From positions 1 to 51,355 of the forward strand of contig JAIKWF010000044.1 in the NCBI GenBank assembly GCA_024685005.1: a stretch of DNA of 51,355 bases, in the 5' to 3' direction. Shown piece by piece: positions 32,962 to 41,626 of the stretch. The stretch is from Lachnospiraceae bacterium (lineage in GTDB: Bacteria > Bacillota > Clostridia > Lachnospirales > Lachnospiraceae). The translations under genes and the position numbers were made by a program. The first letter of the stretch is position 1. The number at the start of each line of letters is the position of its first letter. The notes below the pieces were generated by a model that was not told where the DNA came from, searched no databases, and worked only from the letters and a program-made list of their open reading frames with translations.

Positions 32962-34335
32962 TTACAGTGTTTCAATGATCTCCCTGTGGATCTTCCGGTA
33001 AAAGATCATGGTCATGGTAAGAGACATGATCTCGGCGATGAGGAAGGCAAACCATACATAATTCAGGTTGCCTGTCTGCGCCAGCAGCCATGCGGCAGGG
33101 ATCAGCGCGATCAGCTGTCTTGCCAGGGAGATCACCAGAGAATAGGTGCTCTTGGCAAAGGCCTGGAACATGGATCCGAAAGAGATACAGATGGCCGCAA
33201 TAGGAAAATGAATGGCAATGATCCGAAGGGCGGGAACGCCGATCGTTATCATATGCTCGGAAGCATCAAACAGTTTTAAAAGCGTCTGCGGGATCAGTTC
33301 AAAAATAATGCTTCCCGCAAGCATGATACTAAAAGCAAATTTCAGGGAAAAGGAAAGGGCCTCTTTGATCCTTTCCTTTTTTCGTGCGCCGTAGTTAAAG
33401 GACAGAACCGGGATCATACCGTTGTTCAGACCGAAGATCGGCATGAATACAAAGCTTTGGAGCTTGAAGTATACGCCGAATACCGCAATGGCGGTGGATG
33501 AAAACATACCCAGGATCTTATTGAGCAGATAGGTCATGATGGATCCGATACTCATCATGGCAATGGAGGGAATTCCCACAAAATAGATCTGCTTCATACT
33601 CTGCTTATTGGGATGCAGGATAGATTTCAGGGAAAGGGTGATCTCCTTATTTTTGGAGATATTCAGGTAAAGACCCAGGCAGGCAGCGGTGACCTGTCCG
33701 AAGACAGTTGCGATGGCCGCACCGGCAACCCCCAGTTTGGGGAAGGGGCCGATACCGAAGATCAGCATGGGATCTAAGATCATATTGATGATGGCGCCGC
33801 TCAGCTGGGAAACCATGCTCAGGGTGGTCATTCCCGTGGACTGCAGAAGGCGCTCGAAGGTCATCTGGAAAAAGATGCCCACGGATAAAACGCAGATCCA
33901 GGTAAGATAGGTTACGCCGTACCGGGCGATGGTGGCATTGTCTGTCTGGGATGCGATGAAGGGTTTTACGATCACAAGTCCCAGAAGGGCGAATACAACA
34001 TAGTTGATGATATTTAAAAAGATACCGGTGTTGGCTGCATTGCTGGCCTCCTCATAATCTTTTTTGCCGAGGGACCGGGACAGAAGGGCATTGATACCTA
34101 CGCCGGTACCGGAACCTAAGGCGATCATCAGATTCTGCATGGGAAAGGCCAGCGTTACGGCGGTAAGTGCATCCTCCGACAGCCTGGCCACAAAGATGGA
34201 ATCCACGATATTGTAAAGGGCCTGCACCAGCATGGAGATCATCATGGGCAGGGACATGGACAGGATCAGCCGCTTTACGGGCATGGTGCCCATTTTGTTT
34301 TCTGCAACGGGCTTGGTATTTTCGGTAGTACTCAT
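32962..34335 (-). CDS. MATE family efflux transporter
   Basis: 457 residues with about twelve membrane helices in two homologous halves. The typical start is PVKRLILSMSLPMMISMLVQ followed by ALYNIVDSIFVARL, and GTGVGINALLSRSLG marks the first half. MATE pumps expel cationic drugs or metabolites in exchange for Na+ or H+. The substrate is unknown. It follows the LacI-type regulator by 15 bases and ends 15 bases from the convergent secreted-protein gene, with no hairpin terminator in between. It is probably the last gene of the 37.4-33.0 kb minus-strand operon. Confidence 0.95.
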   Translation of the reverse strand: MSTTENTKPVAENKMGTMPVKRLILSMSLPMMISMLVQALYNIVDSIFVARLSEDALTAVTLAFPMQNLMIALGSGTGVGINALLSRSLGKKDYEEASNAANTGIFLNIINYVVFALLGLVIVKPFIASQTDNATIARYGVTYLTWICVLSVGIFFQMTFERLLQSTGMTTLSMVSQLSGAIINMILDPMLIFGIGPFPKLGVAGAAIATVFGQVTAACLGLYLNISKNKEITLSLKSILHPNKQSMKQIYFVGIPSIAMMSIGSIMTYLLNKILGMFSSTAIAVFGVYFKLQSFVFMPIFGLNNGMIPVLSFNYGARKKERIKEALSFSLKFAFSIMLAGSIIFELIPQTLLKLFDASEHMITIGVPALRIIAIHFPIAAICISFGSMFQAFAKSTYSLVISLARQLIALIPAAWLLAQTGNLNYVWFAFLIAEIMSLTMTMIFYRKIHREIIETL

Positions 34336-34350
34336 ATAGATTAAAACTCC

Positions 34351-35397
34351 TTATAAAAGATCATTTTTCTGATCCAGATTTTCTAAAATTCTGATATCAA
34401 CGGTAGTGTAAAAGTATTCCCGCTTGGGCTTTTGGCCTGCGGCAAGATAGGAAAAGAGGATTTCCAAGGGCATCCTTCCCTGCAGCATGGGCTGTTGACA
34501 GATGGTGGCGCTGATCAGTCCGCTTCGGATATAGCGCTCTGTTTCGGGAACCGTGTCATAGGTGATCACGGTCATATCCTGATCCCGGCCGGCATCTATG
34601 ATGGCCCGGCATCCGCCGCCGATACCGCTGGCTGCAAAGAACAGGGCGTTGATCTGGGGAAAACGCTTTAACAGAGCCAGAGTGCGCTCATAACTTAAAT
34701 CATCGTCCTCGTCATTGACGATGGAATCCACGATCTGAAATCTGGGTTCAGATCCCGCTTTGTTGATAAAGCCGGCAGTCCGCTCTGTATGACAGAGGAC
34801 TGCATCGGAACCGGATACGATGCCTACCATGATGGGGGTATCTTTTTTTCCGGCGGCAAGGCGCATCAGGCCCGCTGCCGTTTCCCCGGTCTGGTAATAA
34901 TTGCTGCCTACATAAGCGATGCGGTTGCAATCCGGCAGATCCGTATTCAGGGTTACAATGGGAATTCCGGCATCTGTCAGGGTGTTGAGCCTGGCAGCAA
35001 GAAGCTTGCTGTTGGTGGGTGAGATGGCAAGACCGGAGATGCCAAGGGCCGCAAGCTCGTCTATGGCACGGATCTGATCATTCGCATCTACAGCCGTCCA
35101 ACGGATCAGGACCTGACAGTTGTAGGCGGAAAGCTCTTCTTCCATTCGGTGGATCCCTTCCACTACATCTTCAAAAAAGGGATTTCCTTCTCCGAAGAGG
35201 ATCACACCCAGTTTGATATTTTTTTTCTGTGCCGCCAGAACCAGTCCGGCGCGGTTTGGTTTATAGTCCAGCTGCTTGGCGATCTTAATGATCCGCTCGG
35301 CGGTTTCGGGATTGACGCTGCCCCGGTTGTTCAGGACTCTGTCAACGGTACCCCGGGATACGCCGGCAAGCTCTGCAATTTCTTTGATGGTTGGCAT
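34351..35397 (-). CDS. LacI family transcriptional regulator
   Basis: 348 residues. The N-terminal LacI helix-turn-helix reads TIKEIAELAGVSRGTVDRVL with the hinge NNRGSVNPETAERI. The rest is a two-lobed sugar-binding domain of the ribose-binding type (LGVILFGEGNPFFEDVVEGI; VIRTGLISATICQQP-like segment IRSGLISATICQQP). Such proteins repress or activate sugar genes on binding a sugar or sugar phosphate. It lies between UDP-xylose synthase (22 bases upstream) and the MATE gene (15 bases downstream). Palindromes with a central CG near 39.0 kb, before the pentose operon, could be its targets, but this is a guess. Confidence 0.93.
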   Translation of the reverse strand: MPTIKEIAELAGVSRGTVDRVLNNRGSVNPETAERIIKIAKQLDYKPNRAGLVLAAQKKNIKLGVILFGEGNPFFEDVVEGIHRMEEELSAYNCQVLIRWTAVDANDQIRAIDELAALGISGLAISPTNSKLLAARLNTLTDAGIPIVTLNTDLPDCNRIAYVGSNYYQTGETAAGLMRLAAGKKDTPIMVGIVSGSDAVLCHTERTAGFINKAGSEPRFQIVDSIVNDEDDDLSYERTLALLKRFPQINALFFAASGIGGGCRAIIDAGRDQDMTVITYDTVPETERYIRSGLISATICQQPMLQGRMPLEILFSYLAAGQKPKREYFYTTVDIRILENLDQKNDLL

Positions 35398-35418
35398 AGG
35401 TTTTCCTTCCGACTGTTT

Positions 35419-36357
35419 TTACAGGATACGTTTAAAGTAGGCGATGGTTTTTTCCAGTCCTTCTTCCAGTTTTACGTGAGGCTCCCAGTTCAGCTCTTTC
35501 TTGGCAAGGGTGATATCCGGGCGTCTTTGGGTAGGATCATCTACGGGCAGATCTTTGTAAATGACCTTGGAGTTACTTTCTGTCATCTCGATGACTTTTT
35601 CCGCCAGCTGGTAGATGGTGAATTCTCCCGGATTGCCGATGTTAACGGGGCCGGTAAAGCCTTCTCTGGAATTCATCACTCTGGTCATACCTTCGATCAG
35701 GTCATCCACATAGCAAAAGCTTCTGGTCTGGGAGCCGTCGCCGTAGATGGTGATGTCCTCCCCCTTTAAGGCCTGTACGATAAAATTGGATACCACTCTG
35801 CCGTCGCCGATGTCCATGCGGGGGCCGTAGGTATTGAAGATCCGCATGACCTTGATATCCACATGATGCTGTCTGTGGTAATCGAAAAACAGAGTTTCTG
35901 CGGCTCTCTTTCCTTCGTCGTAGCAGGAGCGGGGGCCGATGGTATTTACATTACCCCGGTAATCCTCCGTCTGGGGGTTGCATTCCGGATCGCCGTATAC
36001 CTCGGAGGTGGAAGCCTGGAGGATCCGGGCACCGGTACGGTTAGCAAGGCCTAACATATTTAATGCTCCGTAGAGGGATGTTTTGGTAGTATAAATGGGA
36101 TCCTTCTGATACCACAGCGGACTTGCCGGGCAGGCCAGATTGTAGATCTGGTCGCATTCGAGGAAGATGGGCTGGGTAACATCGTGTCTGATAAATTCAA
36201 AGTAAGGATTTCCGAGAAGATGCCGGATGTTGTCTTTGCTTCCCGTAAAAAGATTGTCTACACAGATCACATCATTGCCGTCTGAGATCAGGCGGTCGCA
36301 AAGATGGGAGCCCAAAAAGCCGGCTCCGCCGGTGACTACTACGCGGTTTTTTCTCAT
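35419..36357 (-). CDS. uxs: UDP-glucuronate decarboxylase (UDP-xylose synthase)
   Basis: 312-residue extended short-chain dehydrogenase. NAD-binding GGAGFLGSH (residues 10-18), active-site YDEGK (Tyr146, Lys150) after the STS triplet at 116-118, and the UXS-type stretches [24 protein letters not shown] and [11 protein letters not shown]. The sequence is closer to UXS than to GalE or RmlB. UXS oxidises and decarboxylates UDP-glucuronate to UDP-xylose for glycan synthesis. There is no UDP-glucose dehydrogenase in the window. It lies in a minus-strand run: Fn3/BIG protein, uxs, LacI regulator, MATE, with gaps of 38, 21 and 15 bases. Start ATG at 36357 after AAGGAGATAAAAC. Confidence 0.9.
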   Translation of the reverse strand: MRKNRVVVTGGAGFLGSHLCDRLISDGNDVICVDNLFTGSKDNIRHLLGNPYFEFIRHDVTQPIFLECDQIYNLACPASPLWYQKDPIYTTKTSLYGALNMLGLANRTGARILQASTSEVYGDPECNPQTEDYRGNVNTIGPRSCYDEGKRAAETLFFDYHRQHHVDIKVMRIFNTYGPRMDIGDGRVVSNFIVQALKGEDITIYGDGSQTRSFCYVDDLIEGMTRVMNSREGFTGPVNIGNPGEFTIYQLAEKVIEMTESNSKVIYKDLPVDDPTQRRPDITLAKKELNWEPHVKLEEGLEKTIAYFKRIL

Positions 36358-36395
36358 GATGTTTTATCTCCTTATGGACTAAAATTGTGCCGTCA

Positions 36396-37373
36396 TTATC
36401 TGCCCGGCAGATCGATGTTGCAGGGTTTTGATTTTTTTCCATCCGTTTCCACCCCGTGCTTTTTCCGGCAGGGAACCACATAAACGCTGTAACTGTGGCC
36501 TGTGCCGCCGTAAAGGGAAGCACTGCATTTTTTGGTGGTGGCCAAAAGGAGGGGCTTTTTCTTCCCGGGCTGCTTTGCATAAACCTTATAGCAGTTGGCC
36601 CCTTTGGCTTTTTTCCAGCGAAGGGAAAAGATGCGAACAAGGCTTCCTCTGAAAAAGGTGATCTTTTTTCGCTCATATCCCGTAATGGCGGTTTTGCCGG
36701 GCTTGGCGGGTGCGGTGTACACACTTAACGCATCCGCCGGGTCACTTTCCGCAAGGCCGTAGGGCGTATCAATACAGGCTGTGACGCGGACCTGATAGCC
36801 GGATTCTTTTTTCAGCCCCTTCAGTTTTGCTTTAGCAGAGGTCTGGGTTTTATAAAGGGTGAATTCTTCCTCCCCTTTTTTGCGAAGGTAGATCCTGTAG
36901 GAAGTTGCCCCCGCAGCCTTTTTCCATTTGATGGAAATGGTTTTTTGATCGGTTTTTTCCGCCACCTGCATAAGATCCGTTGTGCTTCGGGGGGAAACTG
37001 CTATGCTGCAGACAGCGCATATGGCAGGGTCATCTGCAACCGATGCGATGATCTGACAATGGCCGGCAGCTTTTGCCGCTACTTCTCCGTCGCCGGTTAC
37101 TTCTGCCACCGCCGGATCGGAGGATTTCCAGATCAGGGTTTTTCCTGCCGGGCCGGATGCCACCAGATGATGGTGATGATCCGGCTTTGTGATCAGCTGG
37201 CTCTTATCCAGAAGTATCTGCCGGTTATCCGTCGCCTGCGATGCGCGTGGAAGGGACTGATCCGTCGCCTGCGCTGACTCGGGAAGTGCCTGATCCGCCC
37301 GTACCGGGGTAGTAAAGATGATTAGCTGCAGCAAACAAAATAACACCGCAGCCGGATATTTTTTATGCTTCAT
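36396..37373 (-). CDS. Secreted protein with BIG-like and Fn3 domains
   Basis: 325 residues. Signal peptide MKHKKYPAAVLFCLLQLIIF, cleaved near VRA-DQ. A short duplicated Ser/Ala-rich stretch (LPESAQATDQ, LPRASQATDN) leads to a bacterial Ig-like type 2 segment (IWKSSDPAVAEVTGDGEVAA). Two Fn3-like domains follow (SIKWKKAAGATSYRIYLRKK; SLRWKKAKGANCYKVYAKQP). It has no catalytic domain and no wall anchor. Such modules carry cell-surface or carbohydrate contacts, so it may be a small adhesin. It heads the minus-strand operon with uxs and is driven by a good promoter at 37478-37450. Confidence 0.8.
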   Translation of the reverse strand: MKHKKYPAAVLFCLLQLIIFTTPVRADQALPESAQATDQSLPRASQATDNRQILLDKSQLITKPDHHHHLVASGPAGKTLIWKSSDPAVAEVTGDGEVAAKAAGHCQIIASVADDPAICAVCSIAVSPRSTTDLMQVAEKTDQKTISIKWKKAAGATSYRIYLRKKGEEEFTLYKTQTSAKAKLKGLKKESGYQVRVTACIDTPYGLAESDPADALSVYTAPAKPGKTAITGYERKKITFFRGSLVRIFSLRWKKAKGANCYKVYAKQPGKKKPLLLATTKKCSASLYGGTGHSYSVYVVPCRKKHGVETDGKKSKPCNIDLPGR

Positions 37374-37449
37374 GCTGAAACCTCAACTGTGAAATGTGCC
37401 AGGTCTGAAAGGCACGACATTTTCAATATGAAAAAAGACCGATAAGGGT

Positions 37450-37478
37450 ATTTTAGAAAAGAGCGGGAAAAAAGTCAA
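37450..37478 (-). promoter_or_regulatory. Promoter of the Fn3-uxs-lacI-MATE operon
   Basis: Minus-strand TTGACT (37478-37473), 17 bp, TAAAAT (37455-37450), about 77 bp before the ATG. Confidence 0.65.
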
Positions 37479-37580
37479 TGAAAAAGCATGATAGTATTGC
37501 CGGCAGCAGTGTGGTATAATCGGAACTGGAACTTTTTTACGCAAACTACATGACAAAAGCGGTTATGTGATCACCGTCTG

Positions 37581-37619
37581 CTTTCCGTCTAAGGAGGGCA
37601 GCGGTGCTTTCGGAAAGGA
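37581..37619 (+). promoter_or_regulatory. pncB: Leader hairpin at the pncB ribosome binding site
   Basis: CTTTCCG (37581-37587) pairs with CGGAAAG (37611-37617). The 3' arm includes part of AAAGGA (37614-37619), the likely ribosome binding site, and the loop holds a second AAGGAGG (37591-37597). A TATAAT lies upstream at about 37513. Confidence 0.35.
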
Positions 37620-37628
37620 CAGCACATT

Positions 37629-38849
37629 ATGAAACTACAGCCCGTAATCAAGAGTCTTTTGGAAACAGACATGTACAAATTCAGTATGGGACAGGCCATT
37701 TATCATCAGTTTTCGGATTATAAAACTACCTGGACCTTTAAATGTCGTAACACGGATGTATATTTTACCGAAGATATGGTAAATGAGATCAGTGAGCAGA
37801 TCAAAGCTTATTGCGACTTGCGTTTTACAGAGGAGGAGCTGGATTATCTAAATGAGATCAAATGGATCAAGGGATCCTATATTGACTTCCTCAGACTGTG
37901 GAAGCCCCGCTTTGCGGATTTTACCATTTCATCCGATGCGGACTGCGGTCTTTCCATAGAAACCAAGGGAACCTGGCTGAACACTTCTTTGTATGAGATT
38001 CCCACCCTGGCCATTGTCAACGAGGTGTATTTCAGAATGCGCCATGATTATGACAAGCTGATGGCCAGCTTTGAACAGAAGCTGGATGAAAAGATCGGCT
38101 GGCTGGCAAGCGGGAAATACAATATCGGTGCGTTCAGTGAATTCGGCCTGCGGCGCCGTCTGTCGGCCCAGGCTCAGGAGCTTGCCGTGAAAAAGTTAGC
38201 GGCATCTGACCTTGGATCTTCCGTATTTGTGGGAACCTCCAACGTATATCTGGCAAAAGAGTTTGGTGTTACCCCTGTAGGTACCATGGCTCATGAGTGG
38301 ATCATGTGCGTGGGTCAGGGCAATCATAAACACAATCCGGCCTATTCCAACTGGTATGCACTGGATGCATGGGTGAAAGAATACGGTGTCTTGAACGGAA
38401 CCGCACTTACGGATGCCATTACCACGGACTGCTTCCTGCGTGACTTCCAGCTGACCTACGCAACCCTGTTTTCCGGCGTTCGCCACGATTCCGGGGATCC
38501 CATCGCATGGGGCGAAAAGATGATCGACCATTACGAGGAACTGGGACTGGATCCGAAACAAAAGACCCTGCTGTTTTCCGACAGTCTGGACTTTGAGCGT
38601 GCTTCCGCCATCTATGCCCACTTTAACGGCCGGGCCAGGGTTGCCTTCGGTATCGGAACCTATATTGCCAACGATACAGAGGTGGAGCCTTTGAACATCG
38701 TAATGAAGACCACCGCCTGCAACGGTATGGATGTGGCCAAGATTTCCGATATCCGCGGCAAGGGGATGTGCAAAAACCCTGCTTACGAAGAGTATCTGGA
38801 GCGCTGTATCAAGTGGAGAATGGATCTTTCCAACAGGATCGGCTCCTGA
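37629..38849 (+). CDS. pncB: Nicotinate phosphoribosyltransferase
   Basis: 406-residue enzyme that joins nicotinate and PRPP to give nicotinate mononucleotide in NAD salvage, in the cytoplasm. Family landmarks are LLETDMYKFSMGQAIYHQF at the start, FSEFGLRRRLS, GTSNVYLAKEFGVTPVGTMA with HEW, and SGVRHDSGDP. The histidine phosphorylated during catalysis is expected in the GTMAHEW region. The size fits the PncB family (about 400). The gene stands alone with its own leader and a strong terminator. Preiss-Handler salvage in an organism scavenging nicotinate is consistent with a gut-type anaerobe. Confidence 0.96.
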   Translation: MKLQPVIKSLLETDMYKFSMGQAIYHQFSDYKTTWTFKCRNTDVYFTEDMVNEISEQIKAYCDLRFTEEELDYLNEIKWIKGSYIDFLRLWKPRFADFTISSDADCGLSIETKGTWLNTSLYEIPTLAIVNEVYFRMRHDYDKLMASFEQKLDEKIGWLASGKYNIGAFSEFGLRRRLSAQAQELAVKKLAASDLGSSVFVGTSNVYLAKEFGVTPVGTMAHEWIMCVGQGNHKHNPAYSNWYALDAWVKEYGVLNGTALTDAITTDCFLRDFQLTYATLFSGVRHDSGDPIAWGEKMIDHYEELGLDPKQKTLLFSDSLDFERASAIYAHFNGRARVAFGIGTYIANDTEVEPLNIVMKTTACNGMDVAKISDIRGKGMCKNPAYEEYLERCIKWRMDLSNRIGS

Positions 38850-38871
38850 TACAGCAGCAAATAAAAACGTG

Positions 38872-38907
38872 ATGCCCTTTTCACTATCTGCGGAAAGGGC
38901 ATTTTTT
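38872..38907 (+). terminator. Terminator after pncB
   Basis: Stem ATGCCCTTT (38872-38880) / AAAGGGCAT (38894-38902) followed by a T6 run. Confidence 0.88.
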
Positions 38908-38990
38908 ATTTTTCCCCGGGATTTGACTGCGCAAAAGAAGAAAAAATGAAAATTGCGGAAAAAATTGTAAGAAAATCGAAAATAATTGTA

Positions 38991-39040
38991 TTCCTTTCGA
39001 AGGGAAAACAGAACATAATAGTATTATCGCGCATAGCGCG
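38991..39040 (+). promoter_or_regulatory. Two palindromes upstream of the pentose operon (putative operators)
   Basis: TTCCTTTCGAAGGGAA (38991-39006) is a palindrome with one mismatched pair and a central CG, the shape of a LacI-family operator. CGCGC-ATA-GCGCG (39028-39040) is a perfect 5-bp-arm inverted repeat. They flank a -10-like CATAAT at 39014-39019. No confident -35 is seen, as expected for an activated or repressed promoter. The protein that binds them is unknown. Confidence 0.4.
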
Positions 39041-39081
39041 CAAAGAACAAAAGCTAGAAAAAACAGTAGGAGGAATCTTTC

Positions 39082-40677
39082 ATGGCAGATGTAAAACAGC
39101 TTATAGAAAACGGAGAAGCAACACTGGGACTGGAGTTTGGTTCCACCAGGATCAAGGCGGTACTGATCGGAAAGGACCGCATGCCCATCGCCACCGGCGC
39201 CCATGACTGGGAAAACCGCTATGAAAACGGCGTTTGGACTTATACCATGGAGGATATTCATACAGGACTGCAGAGCTGCTATGCAGATCTGCTGCGTGAT
39301 GTGAAGGAAAAATACGATACCACCATCAAAAAACTTTCCGCCATCGGAATTTCTGCCATGATGCACGGCTATCTGCCCTTTGACAAAGACGGTAATCTTT
39401 TGGCAGGCTTTCGTACCTGGCGCAATACCATCACCGGTCAGGCAGCATCTGAGCTGACCGAGAAGCTTTCTTTCAACATTCCCCAGAGATGGAGTATCGC
39501 ACATCTGTATCAGGCGATCTTAAACGGAGAAGATCACGTAAAGGACATCGCATTTATCACCACGCTTGCAGGCTATATTCACTGGAAGCTTACCGGAGAA
39601 AAAGTGCTTGGTATCGGTGATGCTTCCGGTATGTTCCCCATTGATGAAAACATCAAAGACTACAGACAGGATATGATCGGGACCTTTAACGGCCTTGAAA
39701 AAGTAAAAGCATTTTCCTGGAAGCTGGAAGAGATTCTGCCCAAGGTGCTTTGCGCAGGAGAAAATGCAGGTTCTCTGACAGCAGAAGGTGCCGCATTCCT
39801 TGATAAGAGCGGTAATCTGGAAGCCGGTATTCCCCTTTGCCCGCCGGAAGGTGATGCGGGAACCGGAATGGTTGCAACCAATTCCGTAAAGCAGCGTACC
39901 GGAAACGTATCTGCGGGAACTTCCTTCTTTGCTATGGTGGTTCTGGAAAAATCCCTGGAAAAAGTCCATGAAGAGCTGGATATGGTAACCACTCCTTCCG
40001 GAGATCCCGTAGCCATGGCACACTGCAACAACGGTACCACGGACTTGAACGGCTGGGTTGGACTGTTTGGTGAGTTTGCAAAGAAACTGGGCTCCGACAT
40101 TGATACGGGAGATCTGTACGGACTTCTTTATAAAGAGGCACTGGAAGGAGACGCTGACTGCGGCGGCCTTCTGGCTTACAACTATCACGCAGGAGAGGCC
40201 ATCACAGGCCTTAGCCAGGGACGTCCCATGTTCCTTCGCCTGCCCGATGCAAAGTTCACGCTTGCTAACTTTATGAGATCCCATCTGTATGCTTCTCTGG
40301 CAACACTGAAGATCGGATGCGATATCCTGCTGAAGGAAGAAAAAGTTACCGTAGACAAACTTTACGGACACGGCGGATTCTTCAAGACCAAAGGCGTGGG
40401 ACAGAGAATGCTGGCAGCGGCTATGAACGCACCTGTAGCAGTAATGGAAACCGCAGGAGAAGGCGGCCCCTGGGGTATGGCGATCCTGGCAGATTATATG
40501 CAGACCGGTAACGGAAAAGAGCTGGAAGCTTACCTTGCAGACGAGATCTTCAAGGATGCCAAGGGCGAGACCATGAACCCGGATCCTGCCGATGTAGCCG
40601 GATTTGATACCTATGCGGAATACTACAAAAAGACATTGCCTGCACAAAAAGCAGCCGGAGAAGGATTTGTTAGATAA
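39082..40677 (+). CDS. FGGY-family pentulose kinase (probable non-canonical L-ribulokinase)
   Basis: 531 residues with the FGGY actin-like ATPase fold. The first phosphate loop reads [14 protein letters not shown], where Glu replaces the usual Asp of Dx[17 protein letters not shown] is like the sugar-contact GQMHG segment of xylulokinase. The second domain has [13 protein letters not shown], with the likely catalytic Asp, then [15 protein letters not shown] and [20 protein letters not shown]. It lacks the look of classical AraB. Since it precedes araD and a FucI/AraA-fold isomerase in the same operon, phosphorylation of L-ribulose is the best assignment. AGGAGGAATCTTTC precedes the ATG. Confidence 0.85.
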   Translation: MADVKQLIENGEATLGLEFGSTRIKAVLIGKDRMPIATGAHDWENRYENGVWTYTMEDIHTGLQSCYADLLRDVKEKYDTTIKKLSAIGISAMMHGYLPFDKDGNLLAGFRTWRNTITGQAASELTEKLSFNIPQRWSIAHLYQAILNGEDHVKDIAFITTLAGYIHWKLTGEKVLGIGDASGMFPIDENIKDYRQDMIGTFNGLEKVKAFSWKLEEILPKVLCAGENAGSLTAEGAAFLDKSGNLEAGIPLCPPEGDAGTGMVATNSVKQRTGNVSAGTSFFAMVVLEKSLEKVHEELDMVTTPSGDPVAMAHCNNGTTDLNGWVGLFGEFAKKLGSDIDTGDLYGLLYKEALEGDADCGGLLAYNYHAGEAITGLSQGRPMFLRLPDAKFTLANFMRSHLYASLATLKIGCDILLKEEKVTVDKLYGHGGFFKTKGVGQRMLAAAMNAPVAVMETAGEGGPWGMAILADYMQTGNGKELEAYLADEIFKDAKGETMNPDPADVAGFDTYAEYYKKTLPAQKAAGEGFVR

Positions 40678-40695
40678 TTTTGCGTGAAAACGTGA

Positions 40696-40730
40696 TATAA
40701 TCAGAAAGTGGGGTCTGAAAACGGGACCCC
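40696..40730 (+). promoter_or_regulatory. Possible internal -10 box and hairpin before araD
   Basis: TATAAT (40696-40701) without a clear -35, then a stem GGGGTC (40710-40715) / GACCCC (40725-40730). It may act as an mRNA stability or processing hairpin in the operon. Confidence 0.3.
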
Positions 40731-40774
40731 GGCTGACTGAAAACTATAGTTTGGGATTGGGAAAGGACAGAAAA

Positions 40775-41473
40775 ATGTTAGAAGAATTAAAGCAGAAAGT
40801 GTATGAAGCAAACATGGAGCTTCCGCAAAGAGGTCTTGTGACCTATACCTGGGGCAATGTCAGCGGGATCGACCGCGAGAAAGGGCTGTTTGTTATCAAG
40901 CCCAGCGGTGTGGAGTATGACACCTTAAAGCCCTCGGACATGGTGGTAGTAGACCTTGACGGAAACAAGGTCGAGGGTGATTACAACCCGTCCTCCGACA
41001 CTCCCACACACGTGGCACTGTACAATGCCTTTGAGAATGTAGGCGGCATCGTACATACCCATTCTCCCCATGCAACATCCTGGGCACAGGCAGGCCGCAG
41101 CATTCCCTGCTACGGAACCACCCATGCGGATTATTTTTACGGAGAGATTCCCTGCGTACGGAATCTGACCGCAGAGGAAGTGGAAGAAGCTTATGAGAAA
41201 AACACGGGCAAATCCATTGTAGAAGCCTTCGCAGGCAAGAACCCCATTCACGTTCCCGGTGTTCTTTGCAAAAACCACGGCCCTTTCACCTGGGGTAAAG
41301 ATGCAGCCCAGGCCGTATACAACGCAGTTGTTCTGGAAGAAGTGGCTAAGATGGCTTTCATGACGGAGTTGATCAACCAAAAGGATGACAACCGCACCCC
41401 GCAGTACATGGTGGAGAAACACTTCATGCGTAAGCACGGACCGAACGCATATTACGGACAGGGAAATCACTGA
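40775..41473 (+). CDS. araD: L-ribulose-5-phosphate 4-epimerase
   Basis: 232 residues of the class II aldolase/epimerase family. The zinc ligands lie in HTHSPHA (His94, His96) and in [10 protein letters not shown] (His near 167). Asp76 is in SSDTPTHV, and [11 protein letters not shown] binds phosphate. It reversibly converts L-ribulose 5-phosphate to D-xylulose 5-phosphate by retro-aldol cleavage. The ATG at 40775 (MLEELKQ) is chosen over 40751 because GAAAGGA lies just before it. It follows the FGGY kinase by about 100 bases and precedes xylB. The product can feed transketolase encoded later in the operon. Confidence 0.95.
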   Translation: MLEELKQKVYEANMELPQRGLVTYTWGNVSGIDREKGLFVIKPSGVEYDTLKPSDMVVVDLDGNKVEGDYNPSSDTPTHVALYNAFENVGGIVHTHSPHATSWAQAGRSIPCYGTTHADYFYGEIPCVRNLTAEEVEEAYEKNTGKSIVEAFAGKNPIHVPGVLCKNHGPFTWGKDAAQAVYNAVVLEEVAKMAFMTELINQKDDNRTPQYMVEKHFMRKHGPNAYYGQGNH

Positions 41474-41507
41474 AAATAATTCCCTGAAAAGAAAGATCAT
41501 TTGTCTG

Positions 41508-41536
41508 TTGAAAAAGCGTTCAAAGAATGATATCCT
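41508..41536 (+). promoter_or_regulatory. Possible promoter of xylB
   Basis: TTGAAA (41508-41513), 17 bp, TATCCT (41531-41536). It could allow separate expression of the second half of the operon. Confidence 0.4.
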
Positions 41537-41590
41537 TAGATTGTGCACGCGCACAGGGCACTTTTGAACAATGCGTGAGAGCATAAAAAT

Positions 41591-41605
41591 GCCACATATT
41601 GTGGC
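41591..41605 (+). promoter_or_regulatory. Inverted repeat before xylB
   Basis: GCCACA-TAT-TGTGGC, arms of 6 bp, ending eight bases before the xylB ribosome binding site CAGGAGG. It could be an operator or a small mRNA hairpin. Confidence 0.35.
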
Positions 41606-41626
41606 CATATCACAGGAGGAAAAAAT

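Noticed and set aside
37603-37710. GTG leader ORF overlapping pncB, preceded by AAGGAGGG
   Set aside because: It is out of frame with pncB, quickly enters the pncB coding region, and its translation shows no conserved features; the AAGGAGG is treated only as part of the leader hairpin.
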